DNA from: an uncultured Lachnospiraceae bacterium
GTDB lineage: Bacteria > Bacillota > Clostridia > Lachnospirales > Lachnospiraceae
Assembly (NCBI GenBank): GCA_947631955.1
Contig: CANRNJ010000013.1
Span: 1 to 64,000, forward strand
DNA: 64,000 bases
Direction: 5' to 3'
Part shown: one piece after another, positions 8,571 through 17,416 of the stretch
Numbering within the stretch: position 1 is the stretch's first letter
Layout: each line of letters begins with the position of its first letter
Notes under the pieces: generated by a model
What the model was told of the DNA's origin: nothing
The model's database searches: none
Seen by the model: only the letters and a program-made list of their open reading frames with translations
Translations under genes and position numbers: made by a program

Positions 8571-8599
8571 TAGTTTGTAAAACGAAAGGCGGATATACT
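8571..8599 (+). promoter_or_regulatory. Putative promoter of the pst operon
   Basis: A -10 box TATACT (8594-8599) has only a poor -35 (TAGTTT, 8571-8576), as expected for a promoter needing an activator. TTTACA (8545-8550) and TGTAAA (8577-8582) are PhoP-box-like half sites, but no regular 11-bp array like that before phoB is seen here. Confidence 0.4.
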
Positions 8600-8679
8600 G
8601 ATAGACAGAGAAACGGATAAGCGCGCGGAGAAGTTCTCGGAAAGATAAGTGAATGATTAAAAAAGCGAGGAGTCATATC

Positions 8680-9573
8680 ATGAAAAAAAGTAAAATAGTC
8701 AAGATGCTGGCGGCAGCAGGAATGTCGGTATGTATGCTGGGAAGTCTTACGGGATGCGGTGAAACAGGCAGTTATGCGGACGCGGCTGCGCCGGGACAGG
8801 AAACGGAAAATCAGGAGGCAGAGCAGCCTTCGGCGGATCTGAGCGGAACGATCACAATGGCGGGTTCTACTTCCATGGAGAAATTTGCCAATGCGCTTGC
8901 GGAGAGCTTCATGATCAAGTATCCGGGCGTCACGGTGACGGCTGAGTTTACGGGTTCCGGGGCCGGTATCGAATCCGTCCTTGCAGGAAGCGTCGATATC
9001 GGCAATTCTTCCAGAAACCTGAAAGAGGAGGAGAAGAGCGCCGGAGCGGTGGAGAACATTGCAGCGATCGACGGGATAGCCGTAGTTACGGATACCGCCA
9101 ATACGGTGACGGGGCTGACGACGGAGCAGCTAGCCGGTATCTATAAAGGAGAGATCAGAAACTGGAATGAGATCGGCGGGCCGAACGAAGCGATCGTAGT
9201 AGTCGGCAGAGAAGCCGGAAGCGGTACGCGGAGCGCTTTTGAGGAACTGCTCGACATAGAGGACGCGTGTGCGTACGCCAACGAACTGGATTCCACGGGC
9301 GCTGTTATGGCAAAGGTCGCATCGACTCCCGGAGCGGTCGGTTATGTATCGCTGGACGTGCTGGACGATACCGTGCGCGCACTGACTCTGGACGGTACGG
9401 AGCCTTCGGAAGAAAATATCAAGGCGGGAAGCTATCCCTTAAGCAGGCCGTTCGTGATGGCGACCAAAGGGGAAATATCGGAGCAGAGTGAAGCGGTACA
9501 GGAGATGTTTGCATATCTTGAATCAGAGGAGGGTCAGGAACTGATCAAGTCGGTCGGGCTGATCATTCCGTAA
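8680..9573 (+). CDS. pstS: Phosphate ABC transporter substrate-binding lipoprotein PstS
   Basis: A 297-residue exported lipoprotein with lipobox LGSLTGCG near residue 26 and an acidic linker (about 30-55). The binding domain begins GTITMAGSTSMEKF, with the phosphate-contact segments TAEFTGSGAG and VGREAGSGTRSAFEE typical of PstS. It captures phosphate at the cell surface and passes it to PstCA. ATG 8680 follows GCGAGGAG by 7 bases; an in-frame ATG at 8653 lacks such a site. First gene of pstSCAB-phoU, probably induced by phosphate starvation through PhoB/PhoR at 13.4-15.4 kb. Confidence 0.96.
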   Translation: MKKSKIVKMLAAAGMSVCMLGSLTGCGETGSYADAAAPGQETENQEAEQPSADLSGTITMAGSTSMEKFANALAESFMIKYPGVTVTAEFTGSGAGIESVLAGSVDIGNSSRNLKEEEKSAGAVENIAAIDGIAVVTDTANTVTGLTTEQLAGIYKGEIRNWNEIGGPNEAIVVVGREAGSGTRSAFEELLDIEDACAYANELDSTGAVMAKVASTPGAVGYVSLDVLDDTVRALTLDGTEPSEENIKAGSYPLSRPFVMATKGEISEQSEAVQEMFAYLESEEGQELIKSVGLIIP

Positions 9574-9579
9574 AAGTAT

Positions 9580-10509
9580 ATGGATAAAGACAGAAACAGC
9601 AGTAACAGAAAACGTGTTCAGGCAGTCGAGAAAATGGCCGAGGCGGTATTTACGATCTGTGCGTTTTTTACGGTGTTGGCCGTGGTTTCCATCACCCTGT
9701 ACATGTTCGCAAACGGGCTGCCCGCCATCTTTAAAGTGGGGATCAGGGAGATCCTGTTCTCCACTGTGTGGAAGCCTGCGGCGGACGAACCGTCTTACGG
9801 GATCCTGTATGTTATCCTGACTTCCGTGACGGGAACTTTTCTGGCGGTCCTGATCGGTGTCCCGGCAGCGCTTCTGACCGCCGTGTTTCTGGTGGAGATA
9901 GCGCCCGCGAAACTTGCGGCGGTAGTGGGACCGGCCGTGGAACTGCTGGCGGGCATCCCGTCCGTCATTTACGGGCTGCTCGGACTGATGCTCTTAAATC
10001 CGTTGATGTACCGATGGGAAAAAGCGCTATTCCGGGGTTCCGATACGCATCAGTTCACGGGCGGAGCCAATCTGCTGTCGGCGGTCCTGGTGCTGGCGAT
10101 TATGATCCTTCCGACCGTTATCAACATCAGCGCATCGGCGCTCCGGGCGGTTCCGGCACAGTTGAAAGCCTCGTCTTTGGCGTTGGGAGCCTCGCACATG
10201 CAGACGATTTTCCGGGTGCTCATACCGGCAGCGAAGCCGGGGATCATCACGGCTGTCGTACTGGGCGTGGGAAGAGCGATCGGGGAGGCGATGGCGATCA
10301 GTCTTGTGTCGGGAAGTTCCGTGAATGTCCCGCTGCCGTTCAATTCGGTCAGGTTCCTGACGACCGCGATCGTGGCGGAGATGGGATATGCGGGCGGAGT
10401 ACATAGACAGGTTTTATTCACCATAGGGCTGGTACTGTTTTTATTTATTATGATCGTCAACGTTGTTTTAAACGGTATCCTCAAGAAAGGAGCGCAGAAA
10501 AATGATTAG
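9580..10509 (+). CDS. pstC: Phosphate ABC transporter permease PstC
   Basis: A 309-residue inner-membrane permease with about six transmembrane helices, the first near residues 22-45. The binding-protein-dependent transport signature is present: ALGASHMQTIFRVLIPAAKPG (EAA-like loop), followed by GRAIGEAMAI. The segment LLAGIPSVIYGLLGL is typical of PstC/PstA. It begins 7 bases after pstS and overlaps pstA by 8 bases, so expression is tightly coupled. It forms the phosphate channel with PstA. Confidence 0.96.
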   Translation: MDKDRNSSNRKRVQAVEKMAEAVFTICAFFTVLAVVSITLYMFANGLPAIFKVGIREILFSTVWKPAADEPSYGILYVILTSVTGTFLAVLIGVPAALLTAVFLVEIAPAKLAAVVGPAVELLAGIPSVIYGLLGLMLLNPLMYRWEKALFRGSDTHQFTGGANLLSAVLVLAIMILPTVINISASALRAVPAQLKASSLALGASHMQTIFRVLIPAAKPGIITAVVLGVGRAIGEAMAISLVSGSSVNVPLPFNSVRFLTTAIVAEMGYAGGVHRQVLFTIGLVLFLFIMIVNVVLNGILKKGAQKND

Positions 10510-11356
10510 AAAATGTAAGGATGCGGTACTGCTTGCCCTGATCTATCTGTCGTCTTTTTTCACAGTCCTTCTTTTGGCCTGCATCATTCTTTATGTGTTT
10601 GCCAAAGGCTTTCCGGTGCTCAGCGCTTCTTTTCTGACCACCGTGTCGAGCGCCCTTAAGGGAACGGTCGGGATCGCCGGAAATATCGTGAACACATTGT
10701 ATATCGTAATCATCACATTGCTGATCGCTGCGCCCATCGGCATCGGCTCGGCCATATGGATGAACGAGTATGCGGGCAGGAGCCGGTGGGTCCGGCTGAT
10801 AGAGTTTACGACCGAAACTCTGGCGGGCATCCCGTCTATCATCTTCGGGCTGTTCGGAATGGTGTTTTTCGGAAGGACGCTCCGGCTGGGATATTCAATC
10901 CTGACGGGAGCCATGACGCTGACGCTGATGGTGCTCCCGCTGATCACGCGCAATACGCAGGAGGCGTTAAAAGCCGTGCCGGACAGTTATCGCAGCGGCG
11001 CCATCGGAATGGGAGCCGCCAAATGGTATATGATCCGTACGATCCTGCTTCCGTCCGCCATGCCGGGGATCGTGACCGGAGTGATCTTGGCGGTAGGGCG
11101 TATCGTGGGAGAGTCGGCGGCGCTTTTGTTTACGGCGGGGAGCGGCTATCTGCTGCCAAGACCCGGAATAATGGGACTGTTTCGCAAGATCATGGAGCCC
11201 GGCGGCACCCTTACGATCCAGCTGTACTTAAGCATGTCAAAGGCTCAGTATGACGTGGCGTTCGGGATCGCGGCGGTGCTGTTGTGCCTTGTTCTTATCA
11301 TCAATTTCTTGACAAAGATCGTGGCGGGCAGACTGGACGTAACATCCGGATCGTAG
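10502..11356 (+). CDS. pstA: Phosphate ABC transporter permease PstA
   Basis: A 284-residue permease, partner of PstC, with about six membrane helices. Family motifs include TLAGIPSIIFGLFGMVFF and the EAA-type loop IGMGAAKWYMIRTILLPSAM, then GRIVGESAALLFTAG. GAAAGGAG inside pstC, about 8 bases before ATG 10502, serves as its ribosome binding site. A 99-base gap without a clear terminator separates it from pstB. Confidence 0.96.
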   Translation: MIRKCKDAVLLALIYLSSFFTVLLLACIILYVFAKGFPVLSASFLTTVSSALKGTVGIAGNIVNTLYIVIITLLIAAPIGIGSAIWMNEYAGRSRWVRLIEFTTETLAGIPSIIFGLFGMVFFGRTLRLGYSILTGAMTLTLMVLPLITRNTQEALKAVPDSYRSGAIGMGAAKWYMIRTILLPSAMPGIVTGVILAVGRIVGESAALLFTAGSGYLLPRPGIMGLFRKIMEPGGTLTIQLYLSMSKAQYDVAFGIAAVLLCLVLIINFLTKIVAGRLDVTSGS

Positions 11357-11455
11357 AGCAGACCAGACCGGCAGGGGAAAAGCCGCCGGAGGAGCCAAAA
11401 GAAGACAGGGCAGGCGAAAGTCCTGTTGTAAATCATTGATCAGACAGGTGCGTTT

Positions 11456-12214
11456 ATGAATAACATAAAGATAAATACGGAAAAACTGAATCTATATTAC
11501 GGAAACAATCATGCGTTAAAAGATATCGATATGAAAATACGGTCCAATGCCGTGACGGCGTTTATCGGGCCGTCGGGATGCGGAAAATCCACTTTTCTTA
11601 AGACGTTGAACCGCATGAACGATCTGGTGGACGGCGTCAGGATCGAAGGCAGGGTCCTGTTGGATCAGGAGGATATTTATGCGCCGGGTATCGATACGAC
11701 GGTGCTCCGCAGAAGGGTGGGAATGGTGTTCCAACAGCCGAATCCTTTCCCGATGAGCATCTACGACAATATCGCCTACGGGCCGAGGATCCATGGCGTG
11801 AAAAACAAGGCCAGACTGGACGAGATCGTCGAGAACAGCCTGAGGGGCGCGGTGATCTGGGACGAGGTAAAGGATCGGCTGAAAAAGTCTGCTCTTGGGC
11901 TGTCGGGCGGACAGCAGCAGCGTCTGTGCATTGCCCGCGCGCTGGCGGTGGAGCCGGAAGTGCTGTTGATGGATGAACCCACTTCCGCGCTTGATCCGAT
12001 CTCGACCCTGAAAGTAGAAGAATTGATGTGTCAGCTGAAAGAAAAATATACGGTCGTGGTCGTGACGCACAATATGCAGCAGGCAGCCCGCGTGTCGGAC
12101 GATACGGCATTTTTCCTTGTGGGCGAAGTGGTCGAATTCGATACCACGGACAATCTTTTTTCAAGGCCGAGGGACAAGAGGACGGAAGACTATATTACCG
12201 GAAGGTTTGGATAG
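11456..12214 (+). CDS. pstB: Phosphate ABC transporter ATP-binding protein PstB
   Basis: A 252-residue ABC ATPase with Walker [10 protein letters not shown] (about 38-46), the Q-loop region [19 protein letters not shown] typical of PstB, signature LSGGQQQR, Walker [13 protein letters not shown] and switch histidine VVVTHNM. It powers PstCA. The start ATG 11456 has only a weak upstream ribosome binding site. The phoU gene starts 18 bases after its stop. Confidence 0.97.
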   Translation: MNNIKINTEKLNLYYGNNHALKDIDMKIRSNAVTAFIGPSGCGKSTFLKTLNRMNDLVDGVRIEGRVLLDQEDIYAPGIDTTVLRRRVGMVFQQPNPFPMSIYDNIAYGPRIHGVKNKARLDEIVENSLRGAVIWDEVKDRLKKSALGLSGGQQQRLCIARALAVEPEVLLMDEPTSALDPISTLKVEELMCQLKEKYTVVVVTHNMQQAARVSDDTAFFLVGEVVEFDTTDNLFSRPRDKRTEDYITGRFG

Positions 12215-12232
12215 GAGAAAGGGGTGTTTGAT

Positions 12233-12895
12233 ATGTCTCCCAGAACGGTGTTTGAGTGTGAAATGACAAAGCTGCGCAACGAGTTAAAGGAGATGTGTTT
12301 TCATGTGGAGGCCGTATACGACCGGCTGTTTGAAGCGGCAGAGAAACAGGATGAAGAGGCGGTCCGCAGTATTCTGGAACAGGACGGCACGGCCAGAGAG
12401 ATGGAGAAAAGAATAGAGTCCGAGTGCCTTTCCCTGATCACAAAACAGCATCCGCTGGCAAGAGATCTGCGCACCGTGTCGGCAAGCCTCAAAGTGGTGA
12501 CGGATATTCAGCGCGTCGGCGTGCATGTCACGGATATGGCGGAATTGATCCTGAGATTGGACATGCAGCCGTTATCGGACTGCTCCGCGCATCTTCCGGA
12601 GATGATCGAAGAAACAAAGAGTCTGTTCCACAAAGCCATTGAAACGTTTCTGAAGCGCAATGCGGAAGCGGCGCAGGAGGTGATCGCAGGGGACGATAAG
12701 GTGGACGATCTCTTTAATCTTGTAAAGGGCGATCTGGTGGAATCTTTGAAGACGGAATCCGCCGATGTGGACCGCTGCATCGATGTTCTGATGCTCGCCA
12801 AATATTTGGAAAAGATCGGGGATCATGCGGTCAATGTGGGCGAGTGGGAAATCTTTCAGGAAACCGGGAATATGCGCAGCACCAGACTTTTGTAG
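12233..12895 (+). CDS. phoU: Phosphate signalling protein PhoU
   Basis: A 220-residue all-helical protein made of two PhoU repeats (about 10-105 and 115-210), each with the E/DxxxD metal-binding pattern, for example VTDIQRVGVHVTDMAE and LEKIGDHAVNVGEW. PhoU links Pst transporter activity to the PhoR kinase and keeps it off when phosphate is plentiful. ATG 12233 is preferred; GTG 12224, nine bases earlier, is an alternative with its own AGGAG. Last gene of the pst operon, directly followed by PhoP-type boxes and a repeat cluster before phoB. Confidence 0.95.
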   Translation: MSPRTVFECEMTKLRNELKEMCFHVEAVYDRLFEAAEKQDEEAVRSILEQDGTAREMEKRIESECLSLITKQHPLARDLRTVSASLKVVTDIQRVGVHVTDMAELILRLDMQPLSDCSAHLPEMIEETKSLFHKAIETFLKRNAEAAQEVIAGDDKVDDLFNLVKGDLVESLKTESADVDRCIDVLMLAKYLEKIGDHAVNVGEWEIFQETGNMRSTRLL

Positions 12896-12902
12896 GGAAG
12901 CT

Positions 12903-12968
12903 TTTACATAAATTTTACACTCTTTTTACATGGATATGCTGTTGGATGGGGTGGGAGAATGATATAAT
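12903..12968 (+). promoter_or_regulatory. Three PhoP-type boxes and extended -10 promoter before phoB-phoR
   Basis: TTTACA occurs at 12903-12908, 12914-12919 and 12925-12930, exactly every 11 bp, matching the Gram-positive PhoP box (TTWACA-like repeats with about 5-bp spacers). An extended -10, TGATATAAT with TATAAT at 12963-12968, lies 33 bp downstream. The -35 region is poor, fitting activator dependence. This suggests phosphate-starvation-induced autoregulation of phoB-phoR. Confidence 0.7.
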
Positions 12969-13340
12969 AAGCTCAGACCCAGCGGTCTGAGCTAAGAGAA
13001 TCGCGCTGCGATTCTCCCGGAATGATTTACGGTACTGGCGTCTGAGAAGAGAGTAAAAGATAAGCTCAGACCCAGCGGTCTGAGCTAAGAGAATCGCGCT
13101 GCGATTCTCCCGAAGTGGTTTACGGTACTGGCGTCTGAGAAGAGAGTAAAATAGACGCAGATTCAGCAATCTGCGTCTAAAGAATCGCGCTGCGATTCTC
13201 CCGGAATGGTTTACGGTGACGGCGTTTGAGAAGAGAATAAAAGATAAGCTCAGACCCAGCGCTTATGCGTATGAGTAAATTGCGTTGCAATTAACTCACC
13301 GAAGTGGTTTACGGTGACGGCGTCTGAGAATAAGAATAGG
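12963..13340 (+). repeat. Palindromic repeat cluster, locus 1 (about four units of 90-94 bp)
   Basis: Units start at 12963, about 13056, about 13146 and about 13240. Each has a first hairpin with a CAGC loop (10-bp stem at 12970-12993 and 13063-13086; 11-bp stem at 13153-13178), then a second hairpin (stem GAGAATCGC, loop GCT, at 12996-13016), then a conserved tail around TTTACGGT and GCGTCTGAGAA. In unit 4 the first hairpin is broken, and the second is replaced by a different stem around TTGCGTTGCAA. Stem differences are compensated on both sides, so structure is kept. The same family occurs at 40.5 and 48.5 kb. Confidence 0.85.
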
Positions 13341-13361
13341 ACAGGAATCGCGGGTGAGGGT

Positions 13362-14045
13362 ATGAGTCTGATCTATATTGTGGAAGACGATAAGAATATC
13401 AGCGAGATAGAGAGTTTTTCCCTGAAAAACAGCGGATACGACGTGGCGGTGTATGAGAACGGCGCGGATTTTGAACAGGCGGTCAGGGAAAGGGTGCCGA
13501 GTCTTGTCCTTCTGGATATCATGCTGCCGGATCTGAGCGGACTTACGCTGGTGGAAAGACTGCGGGCCAATCCGTTGACCAAGAAGATACCGATCATTCT
13601 CGTGACCGCCAAGACAACGGAACTGGATAAGGTCAAAGGATTTGACACAGGTGCGGACGACTATATTACAAAGCCCTTCGGGGTCATGGAACTGATATCG
13701 AGAGTGAAAGCGCTCCTTCGCAGGAGCGGCGGCGGCCGCGACGAGAAAAGCCTGAGCATCGGCGGCATTTTTCTCGACAGTGAGAGGCATGCCGTCTATG
13801 TGAACAACAAACCCTGCGAATTGACCTATAAGGAGTACGAACTTTTGAAGATGCTCATTCTGCGGGCCGGTATCGTGACGAGCAGGGAAGAGATCCTGAA
13901 TCATGTGTGGGGCACAGCCTATCAGGGGGAATCCAGAACGCTTGACATGCATATCAAAACGCTCCGGCAGAAACTGGGAGAGTGCGGGACGATGATCAAG
14001 ACGGTCCGAAATGTCGGCTATTTTCTGGACAACATCATAGAGTGA
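13362..14045 (+). CDS. phoB: OmpR/PhoB-family response regulator of the phosphate regulon
   Basis: A 227-residue regulator. The receiver domain (1-120) has D9/D10, phospho-acceptor D52 (LLDIMLPD) and K104 (ITKPF). A winged-helix DNA-binding domain follows (about 130-225), with ELTYKEYELLKML and the recognition region ESRTLDMHIKTLRQKL. Start ATG 13362 follows GTGAGGG. It pairs with the PhoR-like kinase 10 bases downstream and lies next to pstSCAB-phoU, which identifies the phosphate regulon; Gram-positive homologues are often called PhoP. PhoP boxes upstream at 12903-12930 suggest autoregulation across the repeat-bearing leader. Confidence 0.9.
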   Translation: MSLIYIVEDDKNISEIESFSLKNSGYDVAVYENGADFEQAVRERVPSLVLLDIMLPDLSGLTLVERLRANPLTKKIPIILVTAKTTELDKVKGFDTGADDYITKPFGVMELISRVKALLRRSGGGRDEKSLSIGGIFLDSERHAVYVNNKPCELTYKEYELLKMLILRAGIVTSREEILNHVWGTAYQGESRTLDMHIKTLRQKLGECGTMIKTVRNVGYFLDNIIE

Positions 14046-14054
14046 GGATGCGGC

Positions 14055-15422
14055 GTGAAGAAAAAAATCAACAAACGTTTGATGCTCATATCTTTTATGG
14101 CGGTGGTCATTACATTCCTGTCAATGGTCGCTGTCTTTTATCATATTTTTCAGGCACAGGTATTGGATGATCTGCGGTCCTATGCCTATGCACTGGTTTC
14201 AGGCGGTTTGCCGTTACCGGCAGAGGACAAAGAGCAGGCGGATGGGAAAGGCGCATCCGAAGACGGTTATGACCCTTTTTCCGGCTCCATCCGGGTAACT
14301 GTGGTCAGTCCGGAAGGTACGGTGCTGTATGACAGCAGCGCCGCTGTCGACAGGATGGACAACCATGCCGACAGACCGGAGATCCGCGAGGCGCTCGATC
14401 GGGGAGAAGGCCGGTCCATCAGACAGTCCGCCACCATGAAACGAAGCACTTTTTACTATACGCTGCGGCTTGCAGACGGCAATGTCCTGCGCGTGGCGAA
14501 AGAGTCGCACAGTATCTGGAGCATCCTGTACAGTTCCATGCCGGTGATCGCGGTTTCTCTCTGCGCCCTGCTGATATTATGTCTGCTGGTATCGCATTAT
14601 CTGACCGGCAGCCTTCTGGCGCCCATCGAGAAGATCGCGTCGGATATGGATGGTATCGGACAGGCGGATGTCTACGAAGAACTGGTTCCGTTTGCGGAAA
14701 CGATCAGGCAGCAGCATGAAACGATCCTGAACAACGCCAATATGCGTCAGGAATTCAGCGCCAATGTTTCTCATGAATTGAAGACGCCTTTGACGGCCAT
14801 ATCGGGCTACTCGGAACTGATTGAGAACGGGATGGCGTCCGGAGAGGATGTGCACCGGTTCGCCGGTGAGATCCACAAAAGCGCCAACAGGCTTCTGACG
14901 CTGATCGACGATACGATACGTCTTTCGGAACTGGACGCGGCGGATAAAGATATTCCCATGGAGGAGATCGATCTGTACGAAATCGCCAAAGACAGCGTGG
15001 AGATGCTTCAAATGAGGGCGGAGGACCGCAGCGTGCTCCTGTCCGTGGAGGGCTCCGCATGTCCGATGCAGGGAGATCGGCAGATGATCGAGGAATTGGT
15101 CTACAACCTGTGCGATAATGCGATCAATTATAACAATACTGGCGGTTCGGTGACGGTCAGCGTGTTCCATGCACAAGGCTGTCCCGTCCTGCGCGTGAAG
15201 GATACGGGGATCGGGATCCCGCAAGAATATCAGGAGCGGATCTTCGAACGTTTCTACCGGGTGGACAAGAGCCGTTCCAAATCTACCGGCGGCACCGGTC
15301 TGGGGCTTGCCATCGTCAAACATATCACAGCGGTGCATCACGCCGCGATCTCCCTTTCCAGCGAGGTGGGAAAAGGCACAGACATAACGATTACTTTTAA
15401 AAGTATTGAAAACGTTCGATAA
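14055..15422 (+). CDS. phoR: PhoR-family sensor histidine kinase
   Basis: A 455-residue membrane kinase: transmembrane helix about 9-32, extracytoplasmic sensor region about 33-158, second helix about 160-183, a HAMP-like linker, HisKA with FSANVSHELKTPL (H240), and the ATPase domain with N-box NLCDNAINYNN, G1 DTGIGIP, F-box FERFYRVDKSRS and G2 GGTGLGLAIV. Start is GTG 14055. It should phosphorylate the upstream regulator when phosphate is low, restrained by PhoU/Pst. The gene end overlaps a promoter for the next operon. Confidence 0.92.
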   Translation: MKKKINKRLMLISFMAVVITFLSMVAVFYHIFQAQVLDDLRSYAYALVSGGLPLPAEDKEQADGKGASEDGYDPFSGSIRVTVVSPEGTVLYDSSAAVDRMDNHADRPEIREALDRGEGRSIRQSATMKRSTFYYTLRLADGNVLRVAKESHSIWSILYSSMPVIAVSLCALLILCLLVSHYLTGSLLAPIEKIASDMDGIGQADVYEELVPFAETIRQQHETILNNANMRQEFSANVSHELKTPLTAISGYSELIENGMASGEDVHRFAGEIHKSANRLLTLIDDTIRLSELDAADKDIPMEEIDLYEIAKDSVEMLQMRAEDRSVLLSVEGSACPMQGDRQMIEELVYNLCDNAINYNNTGGSVTVSVFHAQGCPVLRVKDTGIGIPQEYQERIFERFYRVDKSRSKSTGGTGLGLAIVKHITAVHHAAISLSSEVGKGTDITITFKSIENVR

Positions 15423-15433
15423 AATGATAAAAT
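15406..15433 (+). promoter_or_regulatory. Promoter of the moxR operon
   Basis: TTGAAA (15406-15411), a 16-bp spacer and TAAAAT (15428-15433) with an upstream TGA give an extended -10 promoter at the end of phoR, 35 bp before the moxR start. Confidence 0.6.
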
Positions 15434-15467
15434 AAAAGTGATGATATTTTTAAAGGGGATCGGACGA

Positions 15468-16388
15468 ATGAATACAGAACTGGAGCAGGTCGTTACCGAA
15501 GTCGGTAAAGTGGTTAAGGGAAAGGATCGCGTCATCCGCAAGGTGCTGGCCGCCGTGCTGGCGGGAGGGCATGTGCTTCTTGAAGATATCCCCGGCGTGG
15601 GCAAGACGACGCTGGCCATGGCGCTTGGCAGGTCTATGGAACTGGAATACAGAAGGATGCAGTTTACTCCGGATGTGCTGCCCAGTGACATAGCGGGATT
15701 TACGATGTACAACAGCGTGACGCGGGAATTTGAGTATAAGCCGGGCGCGGTGTTCTGCAATCTTTTTCTGGCGGATGAATTGAACCGGACTTCTTCCAAG
15801 ACGCAGTCGGCGCTTTTGGAAGTCATGGAGGAAGGCAGGGTGACGGTAGACGGCGTGACCCACCCGCTGCCGGATCCTTTTACGGTGATCGCAACGGAGA
15901 ATCCTTTCGGTTCTTCCGGTACGCAGCGGCTCCCGCAGTCGCAGCTGGACCGTTTCCTGATCTGTCTGAACATGGGATATCCTTCGCACGACGCGGCGAT
16001 AGACATTTTGAAAAACAGTGCGCGGACAGGCTTGGAACAGGTGCAGCGCGTCCTTACCGTGGAGCGTCTGATGGAACTTAGAAGGCAGGCGGAAACGCTT
16101 CATGTGGAAGACAATATCTACGACTATCTGGTGCGGCTTACGGAAGCGACCAGACAGGATCCGCGGATCGCGCTCGGCGTCAGTCCCAGAGGCGGGATCG
16201 CGCTGTTGAAGATGGCCAAAGCCACGGCGCTTATGCGCGGCGGAGAGTATGTGGTGCCGGAGGATGTGCTGGCCGTGATCGACGATGTGTGGCGGCATCG
16301 TATCTATCTGAATCCCAGAGCGCGCGCCGAAGGGATGAACGTGTCGGGGATCATTATGCAGATCACAGAAAGGATACATGCTGTCTGA
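15468..16388 (+). CDS. MoxR-type AAA+ ATPase
   Basis: A 306-residue AAA+ protein of the MoxR/RavA class with Walker A DIPGVGKTT (about 40-48), Walker B LFLADELNRT and sensor/arginine-finger segments around VIATENPFGSSGT. MoxR ATPases act as chaperones for assembly of partner proteins. ATG 15468 follows AAAGGGGA by 8 bases. Its stop overlaps the DUF58 start (TGATG), and the transglutaminase gene follows: the common moxR-DUF58-transglutaminase cassette tied to cell-envelope functions. Confidence 0.92.
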   Translation: MNTELEQVVTEVGKVVKGKDRVIRKVLAAVLAGGHVLLEDIPGVGKTTLAMALGRSMELEYRRMQFTPDVLPSDIAGFTMYNSVTREFEYKPGAVFCNLFLADELNRTSSKTQSALLEVMEEGRVTVDGVTHPLPDPFTVIATENPFGSSGTQRLPQSQLDRFLICLNMGYPSHDAAIDILKNSARTGLEQVQRVLTVERLMELRRQAETLHVEDNIYDYLVRLTEATRQDPRIALGVSPRGGIALLKMAKATALMRGGEYVVPEDVLAVIDDVWRHRIYLNPRARAEGMNVSGIIMQITERIHAV

Positions 16389-17416
16389 TGAAAAGAGGAT
16401 TGGGACTGAGCCTGAAGGGCTGCCTGCGTCTGGGCATACTGCTCTTTGTTGTTCTGGGCGCATGGGCGTTTTTCCGAAGTTATTTTCTGCTGCTGGCGTT
16501 TATCCTTATCATCTGCAGCGTGGCGGCGTCTTTTGGTATGCTTTGGTCGCAGCGCGGCAGGCTGCAGGCGCAGGCGGTGCTGCCGGAGAGCAGAGTGGGC
16601 AGGAACACCGGGTTTGACTGCGGCATCCACATACAGAACCATGCCGGATTCGCGGCTTTTACGGCCGATGTCACCTATCTGCGGAGCAATCTTTTTACGG
16701 GATATTCGGAGGAGGTAAAAGAGCATGTGTGGGTGGCTCCCGCGGCGGGCGGACATATCCGGTATCGGATGGACAGCCGTTTTGCCGGTCGTGTAGAAGT
16801 CCGCATAACGGCTTTTACAGTCTATGATCTGTTTCATATATTCTGTCTGCGCGGCTGTGAAAGGAAGGACGCGCATGTGTTCGTGTGGCCAACTTTCTGC
16901 GATGCGGGGGAACGGGATGTGCGCAGCGTCGTAGAAGGTTTCCCGGAGGAAAACGAGCTGAACCGGACGGGAATCAATTTTGATCCCGACTATGAGATAA
17001 GGGAGTACATTCCGGGGGATGATCTTAAGAGTATCCATTGGAAACTGTCGGCCAAGAAAGACGAACTTATGGTGCGGGAAAGATTGTCGGCCGGACATGA
17101 TAAGATCAATATCCTGCTGCCGCTTTCCGATGACCGGCAGGATAATGACCGGTTGATGGATTCGCTGTATGCCCTGTGTTCGCTTTTCCTTCATCAGGAT
17201 TATCCGATACAGCTGTATTGGCAGGGATCCGGGGACGGACTGCAATCTTTGTACATAGCGCATCAGGGGGAATTGGACGGCGCGGTCGGGGAGATCCTGA
17301 GCGTCTGCGGGATCCATCACAGGGGTGAAGCGCAGGCGCGGATGGCGGCGGAATACCCCGGAGAGCAGTATGTATTGGTTCAGACAGGAGTATATCAGGG
17401 TGCGTATATTCGGTAA
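16388..17416 (+). CDS. DUF58 family membrane protein
   Basis: A 342-residue protein with two N-terminal membrane helices (about 12-48), a beta-rich middle part and the DUF58 signature YIPGDDLKSIHWKLSAKKDE near residues 212-231, which leads into a vWA-like C-terminal domain. DUF58 proteins accompany MoxR ATPases and transglutaminases; the molecular role is unclear. Its ATG shares bases with the moxR stop, and its 3' end overlaps the transglutaminase gene. Confidence 0.88.
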   Translation: MKRGLGLSLKGCLRLGILLFVVLGAWAFFRSYFLLLAFILIICSVAASFGMLWSQRGRLQAQAVLPESRVGRNTGFDCGIHIQNHAGFAAFTADVTYLRSNLFTGYSEEVKEHVWVAPAAGGHIRYRMDSRFAGRVEVRITAFTVYDLFHIFCLRGCERKDAHVFVWPTFCDAGERDVRSVVEGFPEENELNRTGINFDPDYEIREYIPGDDLKSIHWKLSAKKDELMVRERLSAGHDKINILLPLSDDRQDNDRLMDSLYALCSLFLHQDYPIQLYWQGSGDGLQSLYIAHQGELDGAVGEILSVCGIHHRGEAQARMAAEYPGEQYVLVQTGVYQGAYIR

